A stretch of DNA of 64,000 nt. Source: Phoebastria nigripes (Eukaryota > Chordata > Aves > Procellariiformes > Diomedeidae). A program made the translations under genes and the position numbers. Each line of letters opens with the position of its first letter. Position 1 is the first letter of the stretch. Location: positions 665,226-729,225 of the forward strand of contig JAYKAV010000933.1 in assembly GCA_035582835.1 (NCBI GenBank). Reading direction: 5' to 3'. The notes under the pieces are model-generated. The model was not told the origin of the DNA. It saw only the letters and a list, made by a program, of their open reading frames with translations, and did not search any database. This document shows positions 36,201 through 49,179 of this stretch, piece by piece.

Positions 36201-39200
36201 AATGTACAAATTAAGATTTGAGACTAATGTTAGTGGGTGGAATCTGATGTCAACAGGGAAGTGAAATAGCTGTTAGTCTTGTTCCAATCAGCAGGGTGCA
36301 TTTGCAGATCAAACCAAAGTCGCTTACTAAAAGTTATCCTGGTTTAGGTACACAGAATGTAGTTCAAACACCGCCAAGGCATGTGCAGCAACATGGGCTT
36401 GTTTCTGCTTGACAGAGGGATGTCATAACCACCGCATTACAAATCCTCCTCCACTCTTCTCCCTTATATTACTACTGAGACTATCTACTGACTCCAGATT
36501 ACGAGTAAAGACGACAGTGCTGCTCCTGAGCTTCTCACCATTGGCATCTCCACAGCCATTCCCCGCTATGTCAGCGCTAAGTCTCTCTGGAAAATCTGCA
36601 ATAGCGTAAGTATTGGAGGTTGTTGCGAGACGCTCTTTCCATCACTAAATATCACTTGGAGAACGAAGTAGCATAGACCACTGAAATGTGTGTTAGTATG
36701 TGATTTGGGTTTGTTTTTTCTTCTGTAGAATTAGAATAGTCATACTTTTTATGTGTCAGAAGAAACCCCATGCACGTATGCTGAAGAGTTCCTTTTATAC
36801 TGTGTTGAAGTTTGTGCAAAGGAGCGTGCTATGGTGCCATATAGCACCAAGGGAAAAACAAACACTGAATCTATGAGATCGTCACATTGTGGGTACCTAT
36901 GGTATCGCTATTTATTTAAAGCTTTTATTTCAGACCCTGCAAGTTCTGCTTATAAAAATAATATTGTATATACTTGGAATTGCTGCCAGTTCTCTCCACT
37001 ATCCTTGTTAAACCTATTATTAAAAACAGCCAAACAGGAGGATGCAGCAGTAAGCCCTCTCCTGAAGCAGTGAGTTGAGCCCTTTGATAACAGGATGGAA
37101 TTTTTTCCTGAGAAATTAAGAGCACAGAAAAGATATAAGAGACTTTTCTAAAACATTCCAGTAAGAATTTAGTTAACAGTGGCAGTATAAGGAATCAAAG
37201 AGTATATTAAGTGCTCTGGGAAATCATAAGCTCAGAAGTTTGTATTGCTAGTTATGTCATAATCTGACACTGTCAGTTTAGCAGCAGTGTCATAATTAGG
37301 ACATATTGAAAAGTTCTCCTTTGAAGTGAGATTGTATTTTTCAGTGGTATCCATGTCCTCCTCATGGTTAAATGTGGGTAAACATGTTTGCATCATCAGA
37401 TAGAAATCTTAGATAGTAGAAGACCATATTACAAATGTCAGTCGCTTATTATATACCTGAATAATGCACATTCTGCTTTTCTTGGAAATATACCTAAAAG
37501 TTATATTTTGAGAATTAAGTTATAATATCTAATACTGCTAGCTAACATTTACAATGAGTGGGTGGCTATTTCTTCCTTATGCTTTTTCTGCAACAGTTCA
37601 CCTTTTCATGCATATTTCATTTGAGTTTTGCCTAAGAGAACGCATGTATCCACTAGATTCTTTTCGTTGTGATTTCTGTTTTTTAAATGAGAGCCCTCAT
37701 TAACTCCTCCAGAGAAATCACAGAGACAAAAGGTCAACTTCAGGTGATCTATGGCCAAAGGACAAAATAAACTTTGCAAGTGGTGGTAAATTCTTTACAC
37801 GTGCTACACTGGAGAGAATGAATACCCCTACAACTTTACTTTTTGGGTTTTTTTCTTTCTTTCCTTTTACATTTCCTAATAGTAGACCTTTCTTAGAAAC
37901 CTGGCCATATAGTTTTATTAGCCAGGATGTTACAAGAATTAATTTGGGAGCAGACAATACCCAAATCTGAACTTTCCAAAATCTGAATCCAATACATACG
38001 TCAAGATAAAGTTTCTCTGGTGTCTCCAGTTTGATCTGTTCAATTTCAGCATATTCATCCAGTTCAGGAAGCATGGCCTTTTCAGTAGCTGCCTTCTCTC
38101 TTGGTAGATCTAAAGAATAAACAATAGTCAGCTGCAGAGAACTAACTGAATACAAGATTTTCTATATTGCAACAGCAAGCACTGCAAAACCAAACTGCTG
38201 GGGACCTGACTACCATTGCAGAATTCACAGCTGAATCCAGCTCTTTGTCTTTCCATCATGTTCTTGGTCTCCCTTATGTTGTATAAATTAATATTTGCAT
38301 TTTGCAATAATGTATTCCCCAAATCTACAAAAGCATTCTTCCATGTCTGAAGGCACAAAACCACCTCCAGAGTGATGTCCAGCTTCTGCTGGCAGACAGA
38401 CTGCACAGTTTATGTGGGAGCAAGGGAAGCCTGTAAGCTCTCCTGTCCTGTCGCTAAACCTGGCACGTATGAGAAGTGGAATTCCACCTTTATGTAGCAG
38501 AAATTGCAGGTTAAGCCCTCAGAATTTTTTTTTTGTTTGCTATATTTAAAGAATATTTTATCCAGTATTACTCGATTTTCAACTAGTCACTGTGGAAATC
38601 TAATGGGATGTTCTTATCTATGAATCAGTTGGTTTTAATCATGGCAGAGGCGGTGCTACACTAAGAGTTTGGCGCATCGTCTCTGCATCCTCAGCTTGGT
38701 TTGTTTCTTCACTGTGTACATTACCGTCTGTCTTCTTGTTGAAGTTTGAGCCTTTGTAAGAGTTTGATTCTTGTGCATCCTCTTGAATTCCAGCAGGAAT
38801 ATTTCCAGATGTGAAATCTGTGTTACCTCCCCTATTTGGTAGAAGTGTTATCACTTCATCACGAGCATCAAAACTTTCATTTCTAAATTTCTCAGTCTTC
38901 TCTTGAGTTTCTTCCTCTTCTGATACATTTGAAGTCCCTGATGTATTAGAATTTCCATCACTGTCATCTGAATTTGCAGGTGCTCCTACAGAAGAAACAA
39001 GTTCGTTAAAACTGCTGAGTTAATCTACCATTACTCATTCTAAATAGCCAAACATTACTACCTGGTCCTACTAGTTTGGCCTAAAATACGCATCAAAAGC
39101 TCCTACTTTGTTTGAGCAGCTATTCGTGGATCAGTAGTCCTCCCAAGATTGCAGCAATGTTGTGGGTTTCCCACCTCAACTCCTTAGTGAATACAGTTCC

Positions 39201-42200
39201 CCAGCAAAAAGCTCATCCAGAGAAAANGCTATAGTAAATAATTGTCTGGTATCTATAGTTAACTTTGAAAAGCCTCACAAGTGACTACATATTTAAATAT
39301 ATGCTTGAGCGTTTTGATGGATCAGTGACATACTGAAGTTATCCTCTCCTTTATGCAATCTACCTGCTTGCAGAAAAAGTTTTACTTGTTAGTCAACCAT
39401 GTTTGACTTCAGAGCCTGTGAAACCCAAAAATNTATCAGATGATAGATAGATAAACACTCCTCTGCACTGTAGTACTGTCTTCTTGTTTGGCTTCAGTCC
39501 TGTTTATCCTGAAACATGCATACTTCTCTAGAAAGGTTAGGGTGGGACCTATTACTGGTCATAGATGTATGCCTCCTTGAATAATGTGACAGGAGAATTT
39601 GTGGTATAAAAAAGGGCAGTGTATTACCACTGCTGTAGGCTCTAGGCTGAAGCTCTTGCTGTTAGTGAACGCAGCAGTGGAAAGGTGCCTGGATGGGGAC
39701 TGGGGAGGCGGTTATCACTGGGTCTTACTGGAGCCCACATGCCTATTGAAGCCAGCCCTGTTCTGCATCTTGGGGAAATATCGCTCTTGGGGTGTAACTG
39801 CCTGCCTCCACCCATAAATGCCTGCTGGAACCATTATTGCCCTGACTAGCACCTGGTTGCTCTGGTGAAGAGCACAAGAGCTTGAAACACTGGGACAGAA
39901 TGTGGTTTGCTGTTTTTTTGTTTCATCAGCAGTGAGAAAGGTGATGATTGCTTAAAATCGTTGTGGTTAATCTAAGATGCACCAAGATAAATAAAGTATT
40001 TAGTATGGGAAAAGAAGATTCATAAATATATTCCAAAAATTGCATCACCCTGCTTCTGAACATTTAGGAACTATTCATTTATTTTAAACATTCAAATTGA
40101 AGCAGACACAGACATCTTCCAAAACAGTAAACACAAACCTTCTAGGATGTTTGTTGCATGTCCATTTCCACATTTTGCACTTGCATCTCTTTCTTCCAAA
40201 TACTTTTGTCTTTTCTTTTCCTCTGCTTTCTGCCTGATTGCTGCTAAAGCATCAATGCTGTCTTGGATTTTTTTTCTCTCTCTGGTTTCCCATTTTTCCC
40301 TTTCTGCTTTCTCAGCTTCAAGCCCTCCAACAGCCCAGGCTTCTGCACAGGCTCTAATGAAAACACAAAAGCTCACTGTAATATAGCTATAAAAGCCCAT
40401 CTTTATAATGAGAGAGAGATTTAAAATAGCTTGCAACAGCATAAAATAACTCCAAGACAAAAAAAAGCAAATAGCAGTGACAATCCCTTATGCAACAGGG
40501 ATGCACGTATACCTTATCTTGTATGTGGAACTGCAACAAAAGAAGCAAAGATATCCAAATGCTGGTGATTACACCACCAGAGGTCTGCCAGGAGTGCTGA
40601 TCGTGGCTCTGCTTTTCCAGACACCTGTTCAGTTTCTGTTGAAATTGGGATTTGCCTCTGGTCTACAGACTTGGCGTAAAACAATTCTGTTCAAGAATTA
40701 ATTCTCTTGTGGAAAAAAATACATGTGTTTTTTTTTTCTAGGTATGTTAGATGTAGAACTCCATACTCTTGTACTCAAAGTCACTCACCCTCAATAAATT
40801 ATACTGGTCAGTCTTCCTTTCCTTCCGTGACAATATTGACAAAAAATGGATGAGCGATCATTAGCATTTAAGCTTTACTGCTGTGTAAAGAAGATGGCTC
40901 TGTTTCTTACCTATCCTTTGGGAAAACTGGTCTGTCATCCAGATATGTGAGTAGTTTTAGTCGAACAATAAGTGTTTTTCTATAATTAGCAATTTTCTTT
41001 ATCACTTCGTTTCCCATCAAATTCAGCACATGCTAGAGAAACAAGGGAAACAATTTTTAAAGTTGAGTAGCAAAAAAATCCCAATCTGGATATGCACTTC
41101 CTCTATAATTTCACAAACAAGAAGTGAATGAAACATCCTGGGTGTTACAGGTATTCTACAAAAAACAAATAATGTTTAATTACATTTCTTTTAGACCACA
41201 ACCTATTGTGCACTGGACTACCCAACAAAACATTTAATGGGATTCACTCATATACATGATACAAATCCTCTGCTATATTCGGCTTACCAAATTAGGCATG
41301 GTCTCCAGAATAGTTATAATACTTGGATCACTCAGATTGTTGTGGGAAAGATCGAGAACAGAAATACTTGGGCATTCTTGCAAGTGCTGTATGTCTTCCA
41401 CTGTTTGTAACTTATTGTGAGCAATCTGCAGAGTCTGCAGGACTTTCAGACAAGCTGTCAGACAAGAACAGTACAATGAAAGGAAAGGTAAGAGTCATTG
41501 CTTCACAGAGGGTTTTCTGGAGCAAGTAGAAAACTGAATTGTCAAAATAATTGTTTCTATCAAATTGTGGGGAGCTTTTTTCTAAATTTGTTGTTCTGCT
41601 ATGTGCACTTTTTGGCTAGGCATCCAAAGCTGCTTTCTTCACCGCAGGAAAAATAGTTGTTTGTTTTGAGGATGGTGGTTGTTTTTAATTCGTTTCAAAC
41701 TAGTCAGTTACACAAAAGCAAGAGCTTGTGTTTCAAATTACTCCCAACATACATGAATGACAATGTAGAGGAATTCTTTTTTATTTTCTGCTGAAGATGG
41801 AATAAATCCTTTAACAGACATAAAAGATTTGGTAATCATGTCTGCAACTGCCAAAGCACATCATAACTGTAAAGTAAATNGTTAAAACTGGATTGCCAAC
41901 CTGTCTGCAACACAGATAAGGACTTAGATGGTATTAAGAAGTGAGGAAAAACTAATTAATTGTCCTAGGTATCCACATGAAAGTAATTACTATGTCTTTT
42001 CTGTTTTCTCATCTATTTAAATTGCAAAACACATAGGTTTGACTTTTCAATAGAAGTCTTGTGGACTTTGGTATGGGATATTGTGCAAAATTCTAACACG
42101 AATAAAAAAAACCCTTGAAAACTAGTGCCGCTAATAATAGCTTAGTTTAGTCAAAGCTTAGGAATATGGTCTCGTTATAAGTTAAAACATGTTGCACCAA

Positions 42201-45200
42201 CAGTTCTTACAGAGATTCTCAATGGTCTTAACGCAGTTGTTACTGATATTGAGGGAATCCAGCTTTTGTAAGGGTTCAAGGTTTTCAATTTTGTCAATTA
42301 AATTGAGTTGCAAGTAGAGGCAACGCAACTCTGTCAGAGCCTCCAAATTCTCGATTTTTGTTAAGCCATTGCATTCCAGCCATAAACACTTCAATCCAGT
42401 ATACTCTTCAAGATTCTCCAGGCGGTCAAATCCTGCAGAAAAAGATGTTTTAAAATGAAACTGTATTGGCTGAAAACAAGTCTTTGGAAGAGTAAATCTC
42501 ATTAAACCAGTGCTGCTGAAACAGTCTGTGAGAACACTTGTACTCAAGTTGCTGCCAATATTTCCACTGAATTAATGGTACAGTACCTGGCCCATAAAGG
42601 GCAAAAACATATAGGTACCTATTCTGGTCTGTATCTCATGCAGCCCTTTAGATGCTCAACTAATACATATTGAGAAAATAGCAAAAACAAGGCCAAATGT
42701 AGAAGGTAGATTTAGCATGTCCTATTTATTTGAAACAATTCTTCTGCTGACCTGAACCAGCTAACCATATCATGCAAAAACCTGCTCAAAGATCACAAGA
42801 GGATGATCCATGTTCATTCTAGCAACTTCTTTTTCTTTCAGTAGTATTTGAGAACATGCAGCAAGTCTTTACTGTTCGTTTTCTTCCTGACCATTTTTAT
42901 TTGGCAGTAAAAAAGTCCCCAGAGCTGGAAAACAGCTTTTTTATACAAACACATTTAAGAAGAAATACGTATATTTTCCTCTGAATGCAACCCAGACCAG
43001 TATTTTGAGACATTTCTCAGAGGCTACTGTTTCGGGGGGGGGGGGAAGTGTCCCTTGATTCCTATTGATCCTTTGAATGACTCCACAAAGTGAATTACGT
43101 CTATAATCAGTTCACTTCTCTACCTTCATATTGACTCATTTTGTTCCACAATTTCATTAATATATACAATTAAACTATGTTTCTAATTTAAAAGAATTAT
43201 TAGATACCTTACTTCAGTGAGCCATAAAATAGATTCTCTGCTAAAATGCTACTTAGAATGATAAATCTAAACAGTCATGTCCACATCTTACCTTTATAAT
43301 GCAAGTAAAGCGTATCATTTAAGTATGGGGTCAAGTATAATTTCTGCTGTTTACAGATGTCTTGCAGAATCTTTTTTGTCATTCTAAAATAATAATGGGA
43401 AGCAGAAGCAAAACAAAAAATGTATTTCAGTGCACATTCTGAAATCTTTGGGTTTTTAACAGATTTCAATGCCACACAATTAATAGTTCTTTTATGCAAG
43501 AGAAATGGCTACAGCTTTCAAGACTATACTCAAAATAAAAAAGCAGTAGGTTTTTTGGAGTGGCTTTCCATTTCTACCTGTTTGAAGTGAGTTACTAGGC
43601 TCTTCTGCTAAAAAACAGAGAGTACGTAGGAAAGCGGGTAGGGAATTAGAGAGTCCATCTTCTTGGAAAAGAGCAGCATGATTCTATGTTAGAATCTCGT
43701 TCCTTCCTCTCCAATTCTTCCCTCCATTCCTTGCTGCTTTGGTGCAGGACCTTTGGTAGCATAGCCAACACGCAGCATTTTTCTCAGACTAGAAAAATCA
43801 GTAGTTATCAACCTAACATTTTAATGAAATGCCGACTCTGAAATAGCACTCAAGACAGTTTTAATATACAGCTGTGATTGGCTAGGAATGCCACAGTAAG
43901 AAAATGAGTAATAGCTGTTCAATTGTAATTGCTTAATGTCCAACTCCACTCCTTTTGGGATTCATGCAAGCGAGAAGCAAGAAAAGGCTACTCAGGGAAG
44001 CTGTGGGCTACAGCTGAACAGTGCAGGGGCAGAGGACTCGGCAAGAGCCATTGGGTAGAAAGCTACAGTGTGAAACAGCAGAGGCTGCAGGGGCAAAGCA
44101 CTCAGGCTGGCAGCCAACAGTGGCCAAATGAGGCCAAAGCTGCACACAGCAATCAGCAAGACAGCAAACCCCCAAAGTGGTAAGTGGCCACACGGGTGGC
44201 CTGAAAACTGTTAAACCAGAAATGGATCACAGTGAAGAGCAGCTGATGGGATGAGTTACGCCGTTATCTGGGACCCTGTGCTAGACAGCGCTGGATCGAC
44301 AGTTTCATAGAGTTGGTAGTCCCTGAGCAGGGACTTTGCAAAGAACGACAGGACANTGGTTTTGGAGGCAAGGTGTCCAGGGCTACATAAAATTTAGTAA
44401 CATTATAGACAAGAAACTTGGGAACCCATTAGGAAAACACCTAGCAAAAACATTCCAAANCAGAAAATATCTATATCTTCCTGTTTGGAAAGATTAGATT
44501 CTGTAAAACAAAATTCCAAAATAAAATTTCTAGTAGATATTCCTCACTTAAAGAAATATTGCAGAGGTACAATGTTAAATGGTCCACAATTATTTTCTAC
44601 TTCTAAATTCCATATTAACAAATTGAACTTTGCATTTGTGGTCATAAGTATTCATAGGACTAAAGCTTGTAACAGTAAGATTTTCTTGGCAGGAAGATAT
44701 TTTCAAAATAAAAAAAAATCTTGAGTAAAGGCAGTGAAGTTAAACCTTTCATAATGAATTTGCTTTTAGATTTATTTAATTACTACACTAAAAATCTCAA
44801 TATTGCTGAAGAACAAAACTGTATTTTCAGCCTGTAACTGCCCTGTAAGCCAAACATGCCTGACCTAAATCTCTGAAGGAATGACAGATTTATAAACTTC
44901 GAGCAAAACTTTTAAATATATACTGTTTTCTTGTATTGTCTGCCCAGCTACATTATTGTATGCTAGCTACTTGCAGTATATCCCACTGTTTTTCATTGTG
45001 CTATTTGTAGCAGCATTTAATCAAATTATTAGCATCCTCAGGCAATTTATAGGATCATAAAACGTATTCCTTCAAAACACTAATTATCTTACGTGCAGTT
45101 GTCGCTCTCTGCCATCATTCTTCATAAGAACTTAATTCTGAAGTATGCCAGGCTGATTAGCCTGGGATAATGAAGTCTTCTATGTAAGTACAGTCCAATC

Positions 45201-47186
45201 TATCTCCTGATAACTCAGTGAGAGTCTTTCCCTTGACTTTAAAGGACTGTAACAGTCTCTAATAGAACAGCTACGTTAAAGTTAGCAGCAACATAAACTT
45301 TGGCAAGTTTCAGTATGTAAGCAGGTACAGGAATGGAGGGTAAATCTTCATTGTTCCTTATATATCACTCCATAACTAGCCCACGTGACCAGACTTTCAA
45401 CAATGTTATTAAATAGTAGCAAATACGGTTTTTAATTTTATTGTTTGCTTGCAATGTGCTTAATCAGAGATAACATGAGAATAATCCCATTTCACAACAA
45501 TTAATGAACAGCCATCACAGCGTATGCTGGTTTAGGCTGGACCAAAATTAGAGCCAGAGCTTACAGAGGAGTTGTATTTTATTGTCCACCATCTGAGGTA
45601 CCTCTAGATTTCCTCTGCTAAAAATTATCTTGACAACTGCAATACTTACATTGTGATGAATTAATACAAGGCATTGTCTGAATTGATGCTTAGAAATGGT
45701 CAAATCTACTGACAAACGACTCCCACAAGAGTTTGCACAATTTTCTCCAGATCATTAAATAGACTACATTGTGTAGTTAGAGTGTAGTTTGCTACTGTGG
45801 CCATAAAAAAGCCATACAGATGCTGGAAATATCAACAATTCCTGATTTATCGATTAATCTCAAATTCATCTTCAAAATTGCTCTCCTGAATTAATTTGTA
45901 AAATAGCAAAACTCCCATTGACTTCAGGATGCCAAAATTTAAATAAAAAACATCCACAAACAATGTATTACCTTACACAGCCCCTCTTTTCTTCTGTCCT
46001 TTGACTGAATGAGCTGGTTACTGATTTGTGATCACCATCTGATTTTTGTTCATTCTGTTGATCTGCTCTGGACATACAGTTGATGGCTTTCTCTTGAGTT
46101 TTAACATCTTTGTAAGAAAACAAATTGCAGTTTAACAGCATGAGTGGGGAAAAAGCATCATGTTGCCCATTACTTTAGAGAAATACTGAAGAGCACTTGA
46201 ATATGAATGCCAAGAAAAGTAGTGTGCTAACCAAGATTTTTGCTGACATTTTTAATGAAAGGAAACTTAACTTTTTTAGAAGGCAAAATAAGTAGTAGCA
46301 AAATAAATTGTTGAAATTTGCTTTTTTTGTTTGTTTGTTTAGATCTGGAAGTCAGGTAGTACCCACTAGTCTTAAGAAGATTATTATAATGTACAGTGAC
46401 AATATAAAGTACTGGCACCAATATTCTTACAGTCTTAGACATCTACTATATATTACATTTAGTTAACAGTAATTTGAGTTTAACAAGACTGCTAACTTTG
46501 CACATAAAGAGACCATGGTAATGGCATATCTGAGTCATCTCAAGCGGTGTTTGTTAGTCTAGCTCTTCTACAAATTTACCCTTTTGCACTCTTCGGAAGG
46601 TGTCTCCAGACTCATTTAAGCTGTCTTCAGACTGCCTTTGATTAACTGCATTCTCAATGCTCTTTTCTTCAGATTCCTGCTCTGCACCTTCTAGTTGCAG
46701 TTGTATTCCAGACACTTAGAAAGAGACAGTGCAAACAAGGTGATTGTACCAGCTCATTTAAATATGATTGTACTTAAAACATTTAGAGGTCAGGCTAGCT
46801 GTATGATTGCAACACAGGAAAAGGTGTCTCTCCAGGTAGAAGAAAATTAAAGAAACATAAAAAAAAAAAAAAAGCACGATAAGATATCAGTTGAGTAAGC
46901 CTCAGTTATGGCAAGATTTTCAGTGACTTCAGTGGGAGAAAGAATAAACTCACATTGCATCCAGATGTGTAATGACAGACTTGATTTCTAGGCTTTATGT
47001 TCACTAAAGTTCCCTAAATTCATCCTAGCGAGCCAGCTGGAAGGGCTCACCTGTGTTGACAGAATTGCCTTCATTTTCTGTTTGGGTAGCTTTGTTTCTG
47101 GTGTCATTCACAGACTCTCCTGACACCTCTTGTGCAGTAACCTCCCCTCCAAGGCCTTTGTCCGAGTCTCTGTTTTGTGATTGCAT
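33273..47186 (-). CDS. DNAAF1: Dynein axonemal assembly factor 1
   Basis: A cytoplasmic LRR protein needed to preassemble outer and inner dynein arms of motile cilia; human mutations cause primary ciliary dyskinesia (CILD13). Coding exons in order: 47186-47051, 46714-46580, 46107-45972, 43383-43292, 42432-42211, 41454-41288, 41032-40911, 40353-40139, 38985-38662, 38109-38000, 35279-35211, 34022-33668, 33355-33273. Phases agree and give 721 aa (human about 725). After an acidic, poorly conserved N-terminus come [11 protein letters not shown] and [11 protein letters not shown], then about six LRRs (about 167-330), an LRR cap ending [21 protein letters not shown], a charged helix ([16 protein letters not shown]) and a divergent acidic tail holding LPDLEDID and PKIEIIS. 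The start is the first in-frame ATG of the second exon; the real N-terminus is uncertain. The exon 9 donor (TTA|GTGTAG) is weak. Confidence 0.93.
40911..43383 (-). other. DNAAF1: DNAAF1 leucine-rich repeat exons
   Basis: Four exons (43383-43292, 42432-42211, 41454-41288, 41032-40911) encode the conserved core. The repeats are of the SDS22-like class, with 22-residue units such as [20 protein letters not shown] and [20 protein letters not shown], then [20 protein letters not shown] and an LRR cap. Nearly every residue aligns with the human protein, while the exons on either side are much less conserved. Confidence 0.93.
43920..44380. other. GC-richer island of unknown origin in a DNAAF1 intron
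   Basis: This 460-bp block stands out from its AT-rich surroundings by base composition and is rich in CAG/GCAG/GGC words. It carries an 84-codon open frame (43929-44183) with no recognisable protein and ending just past a GGTAAG. It could be an old mobile-element fragment or a noncoding exon. I found no terminal repeats. Confidence 0.3.
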
Positions 47187-47731
47187 TTTAAGATATGCGA
47201 TGTAGCCAACATCAGCCAAGTCGGTATTTGACTTACAATCCAGCTTCCAGACAAAACGTGTAAAGGCTTTAGTAGGAGAACCTGTTACAGATAAAAAGAC
47301 AATATGAGTAAATTATGAAGCCTGCACAGAGCTAGCAACTTGGGGCTATTCACTGTGGAGATACCAAAAGGCAAGGAGAGTTTCTCTTAAATCCTGCCCA
47401 CAGTGGATCTCACTCAGAGCAGAGAGGACCCTGGCCGAGAAGCCTCCCAAAACCAGAGCAAGTCGCTTTTTTCCTTTTGAAGCTGCTGTGCTGAGGATGC
47501 AGCGCTGGTGCTCCTTCGAGGCACAGCCTGCTCTCGTGTAACGCCTGCCTCCCGCCCCACTGCACGCCGGCGGGACTCCCGAGGGCAGTTCTAGTCTCCT
47601 CACAAGGACTGCGGATGCTGTTACGTTTCACCCCTGCACTTTTTGCTGTTATAGCCCGGGAGCTCTCTAGACAAGACTCGTGTCCTAGAGCGTGCTGGTA
47701 CATCTCCCGTTAAACCTGCAACTCCCTTTAC

Positions 47732-47959
47732 CTGAGCCGAGACCCGAGCTGGGCCGGGTGTGCCGACCCAGGCCCCGGCGCACGGGGTCGGCGGCCGCTC
47801 CTGGCCTCGCCGCGGTACCTCCCAGGCAGCAGGAGACGTAAACCGCGAGGGACGGGACGGGACAGGGCGGAGCGGAGCGACCCCGAGCCCGCTCTCCGCC
47901 GGAGGCCCCTGAGGCGCGGGCAGCCGCACCCCCCCACCTCAGCCACCCCAACCGCCGCC
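47732..47959 (-). other. DNAAF1: Probable noncoding first exon of DNAAF1
   Basis: On the minus strand the CpG-rich sequence ends in GGCTCAG|GTAAAG, a strong donor (exon end 47732). The acceptor at 47282-47283 (TAACAG|GT) joins it to the exon holding the chosen start codon. In the phase that reaches the LRR frame there is no ATG in this exon. The one ATG in the region (47967) is in another phase and lies inside the X-box, so I treat the exon as untranslated. The 5' boundary is a guess. Confidence 0.5.
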
Positions 47960-48480
47960 GTCGCCATGGCGACGCCGCGCGCAGGCCCACAAGGCCCCGC
48001 GGCCGCTCCCAGCGGCCCCGCGCAGCGGTGCAGGTGGCGGCGGGCGAGGGGGGTGCGGCGCCGCCGGAGGGCACGGCCCTGCGGCCGGCGGCGGGACGCG
48101 CCGGGCGGGTAACGGCCCCTCGGGGGGGCGCGGGGCGGCGGCTCTGCGTGGGGTTCCTCCCCGTGGGCCGGGCCTGGAGGGTTGGTTTCTCTCCGTTACA
48201 GCCCGGCTGGGGCCAGGGAGGGCCCCGGGCAGGGTCCGGCAGGGCCGGGGCTGAGCGAGGGGCCGAGGCGCCGGGCTGGGCCGGGCCGGGCCAGGCCAGG
48301 CAAGGCCAGGCCCGGCCCGCTTGTCGCTGGGGCTCGTCGGCAAGGGCGCGCCCGGAGCCCGGTATCCCTCCCGGGAGGGGTGAGGCCTGCGGCCCGGAGT
48401 GCGCTTGTTCTCGCTGGGCGAGGGGAGGGCGGTGTGTAACGGCCCTAAGGCAAGCGGCGGTAAGCTGCCGGCTCCGGTTG
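47740..48480. promoter_or_regulatory. CpG-island bidirectional promoter of DNAAF1 and HSDL1
   Basis: Very G+C- and CpG-rich sequence between the divergent genes DNAAF1 (-) and HSDL1 (+). Open frames here on both strands are composition artefacts. Possible donors for a noncoding HSDL1 first exon are GGGCGG|GTAACG near 48110 and GCGGCG|GTAAGC at 48459; I cannot choose between them. A run of GGGCC/GGCCA words at 48270-48320 can fold on itself. Confidence 0.8.
47960..47973. promoter_or_regulatory. RFX X-box palindrome
   Basis: GTCGCCATGGCGAC is a 14-bp perfect palindrome that fits the X-box consensus RYYNYY-N(1-3)-RRNRAC at every fixed position, with a 2-bp spacer. RFX factors use such sites to switch on ciliary genes (established). 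It lies just upstream of the presumed DNAAF1 first exon, as expected for a motile-cilium gene, and being symmetric could also act on HSDL1. Confidence 0.7.
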
Positions 48481-49179
48481 TAGATCGGGTGCTGCCGAGG
48501 AGGCGGTGGTTGGGTTTTGTGCTCGTTTTAAAAAATTATTCGCTAGTAAAAGCCTTGTGAGGCACAGCAAGCTTTCTACTGAAAGCCGGTGTGGGATGTG
48601 ACATTAATGCACGATGCTGTCCCTTGGCCCAAGGATTTTCAAACCATAAGGACACAGTAGATGCGGTGCACTTGCTGGGAAAAGGTTAGTGCTTTGTGAC
48701 AGCGCCAGGGACTACAGTTATGCTTCTGTCTCTGAGCTTGCTTTGTTTCTCCTGTAGCTCTCTGTGCTTGGACGAGCCTGTTTCTTGTGTGCTCAGCGCT
48801 CTCCTGCTGGTTATCCTTGCCTCTTTTGTAGGTGGATCTTAATCTTCCAAAATTAGTTTTTACATGTTGAACTTCCCTTATCTGCTTGGACTTGAATTGT
48901 TTTATTTACAGTATCATTGATCAGTGTCATTGCAGTATAACTAATTAGTAGCTAAACCCTTGAGCAGGGGCTAAACAGTAGCTAAACCAGTGAGGATGAT
49001 GGTAGGTGATACCCAAATTTTAGCAGGCTGACTTGTGGCTTTTCTGCATCAAAATGGTGCTTAGACTGTAATGTGCTGAATCTCAAAGGTTATCCATTCA
49101 GTCTGAAAAGCTTACATGGTCCAAGAGGTGATTGTAATTGTCTGTGTCTCTCTTATTTTTTTCCAGGCTTATGATCACC

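Noticed and set aside
47621..48483. Several 80-150 codon open frames on both strands of the CpG island, including one starting MATAAVGVAEVGG at 47967
   Set aside because: Proline/arginine/glycine/alanine-rich frames are expected in GC-rich DNA on every strand. The MATAAV frame does not join in phase to the next DNAAF1 exon and its ATG lies inside the X-box.
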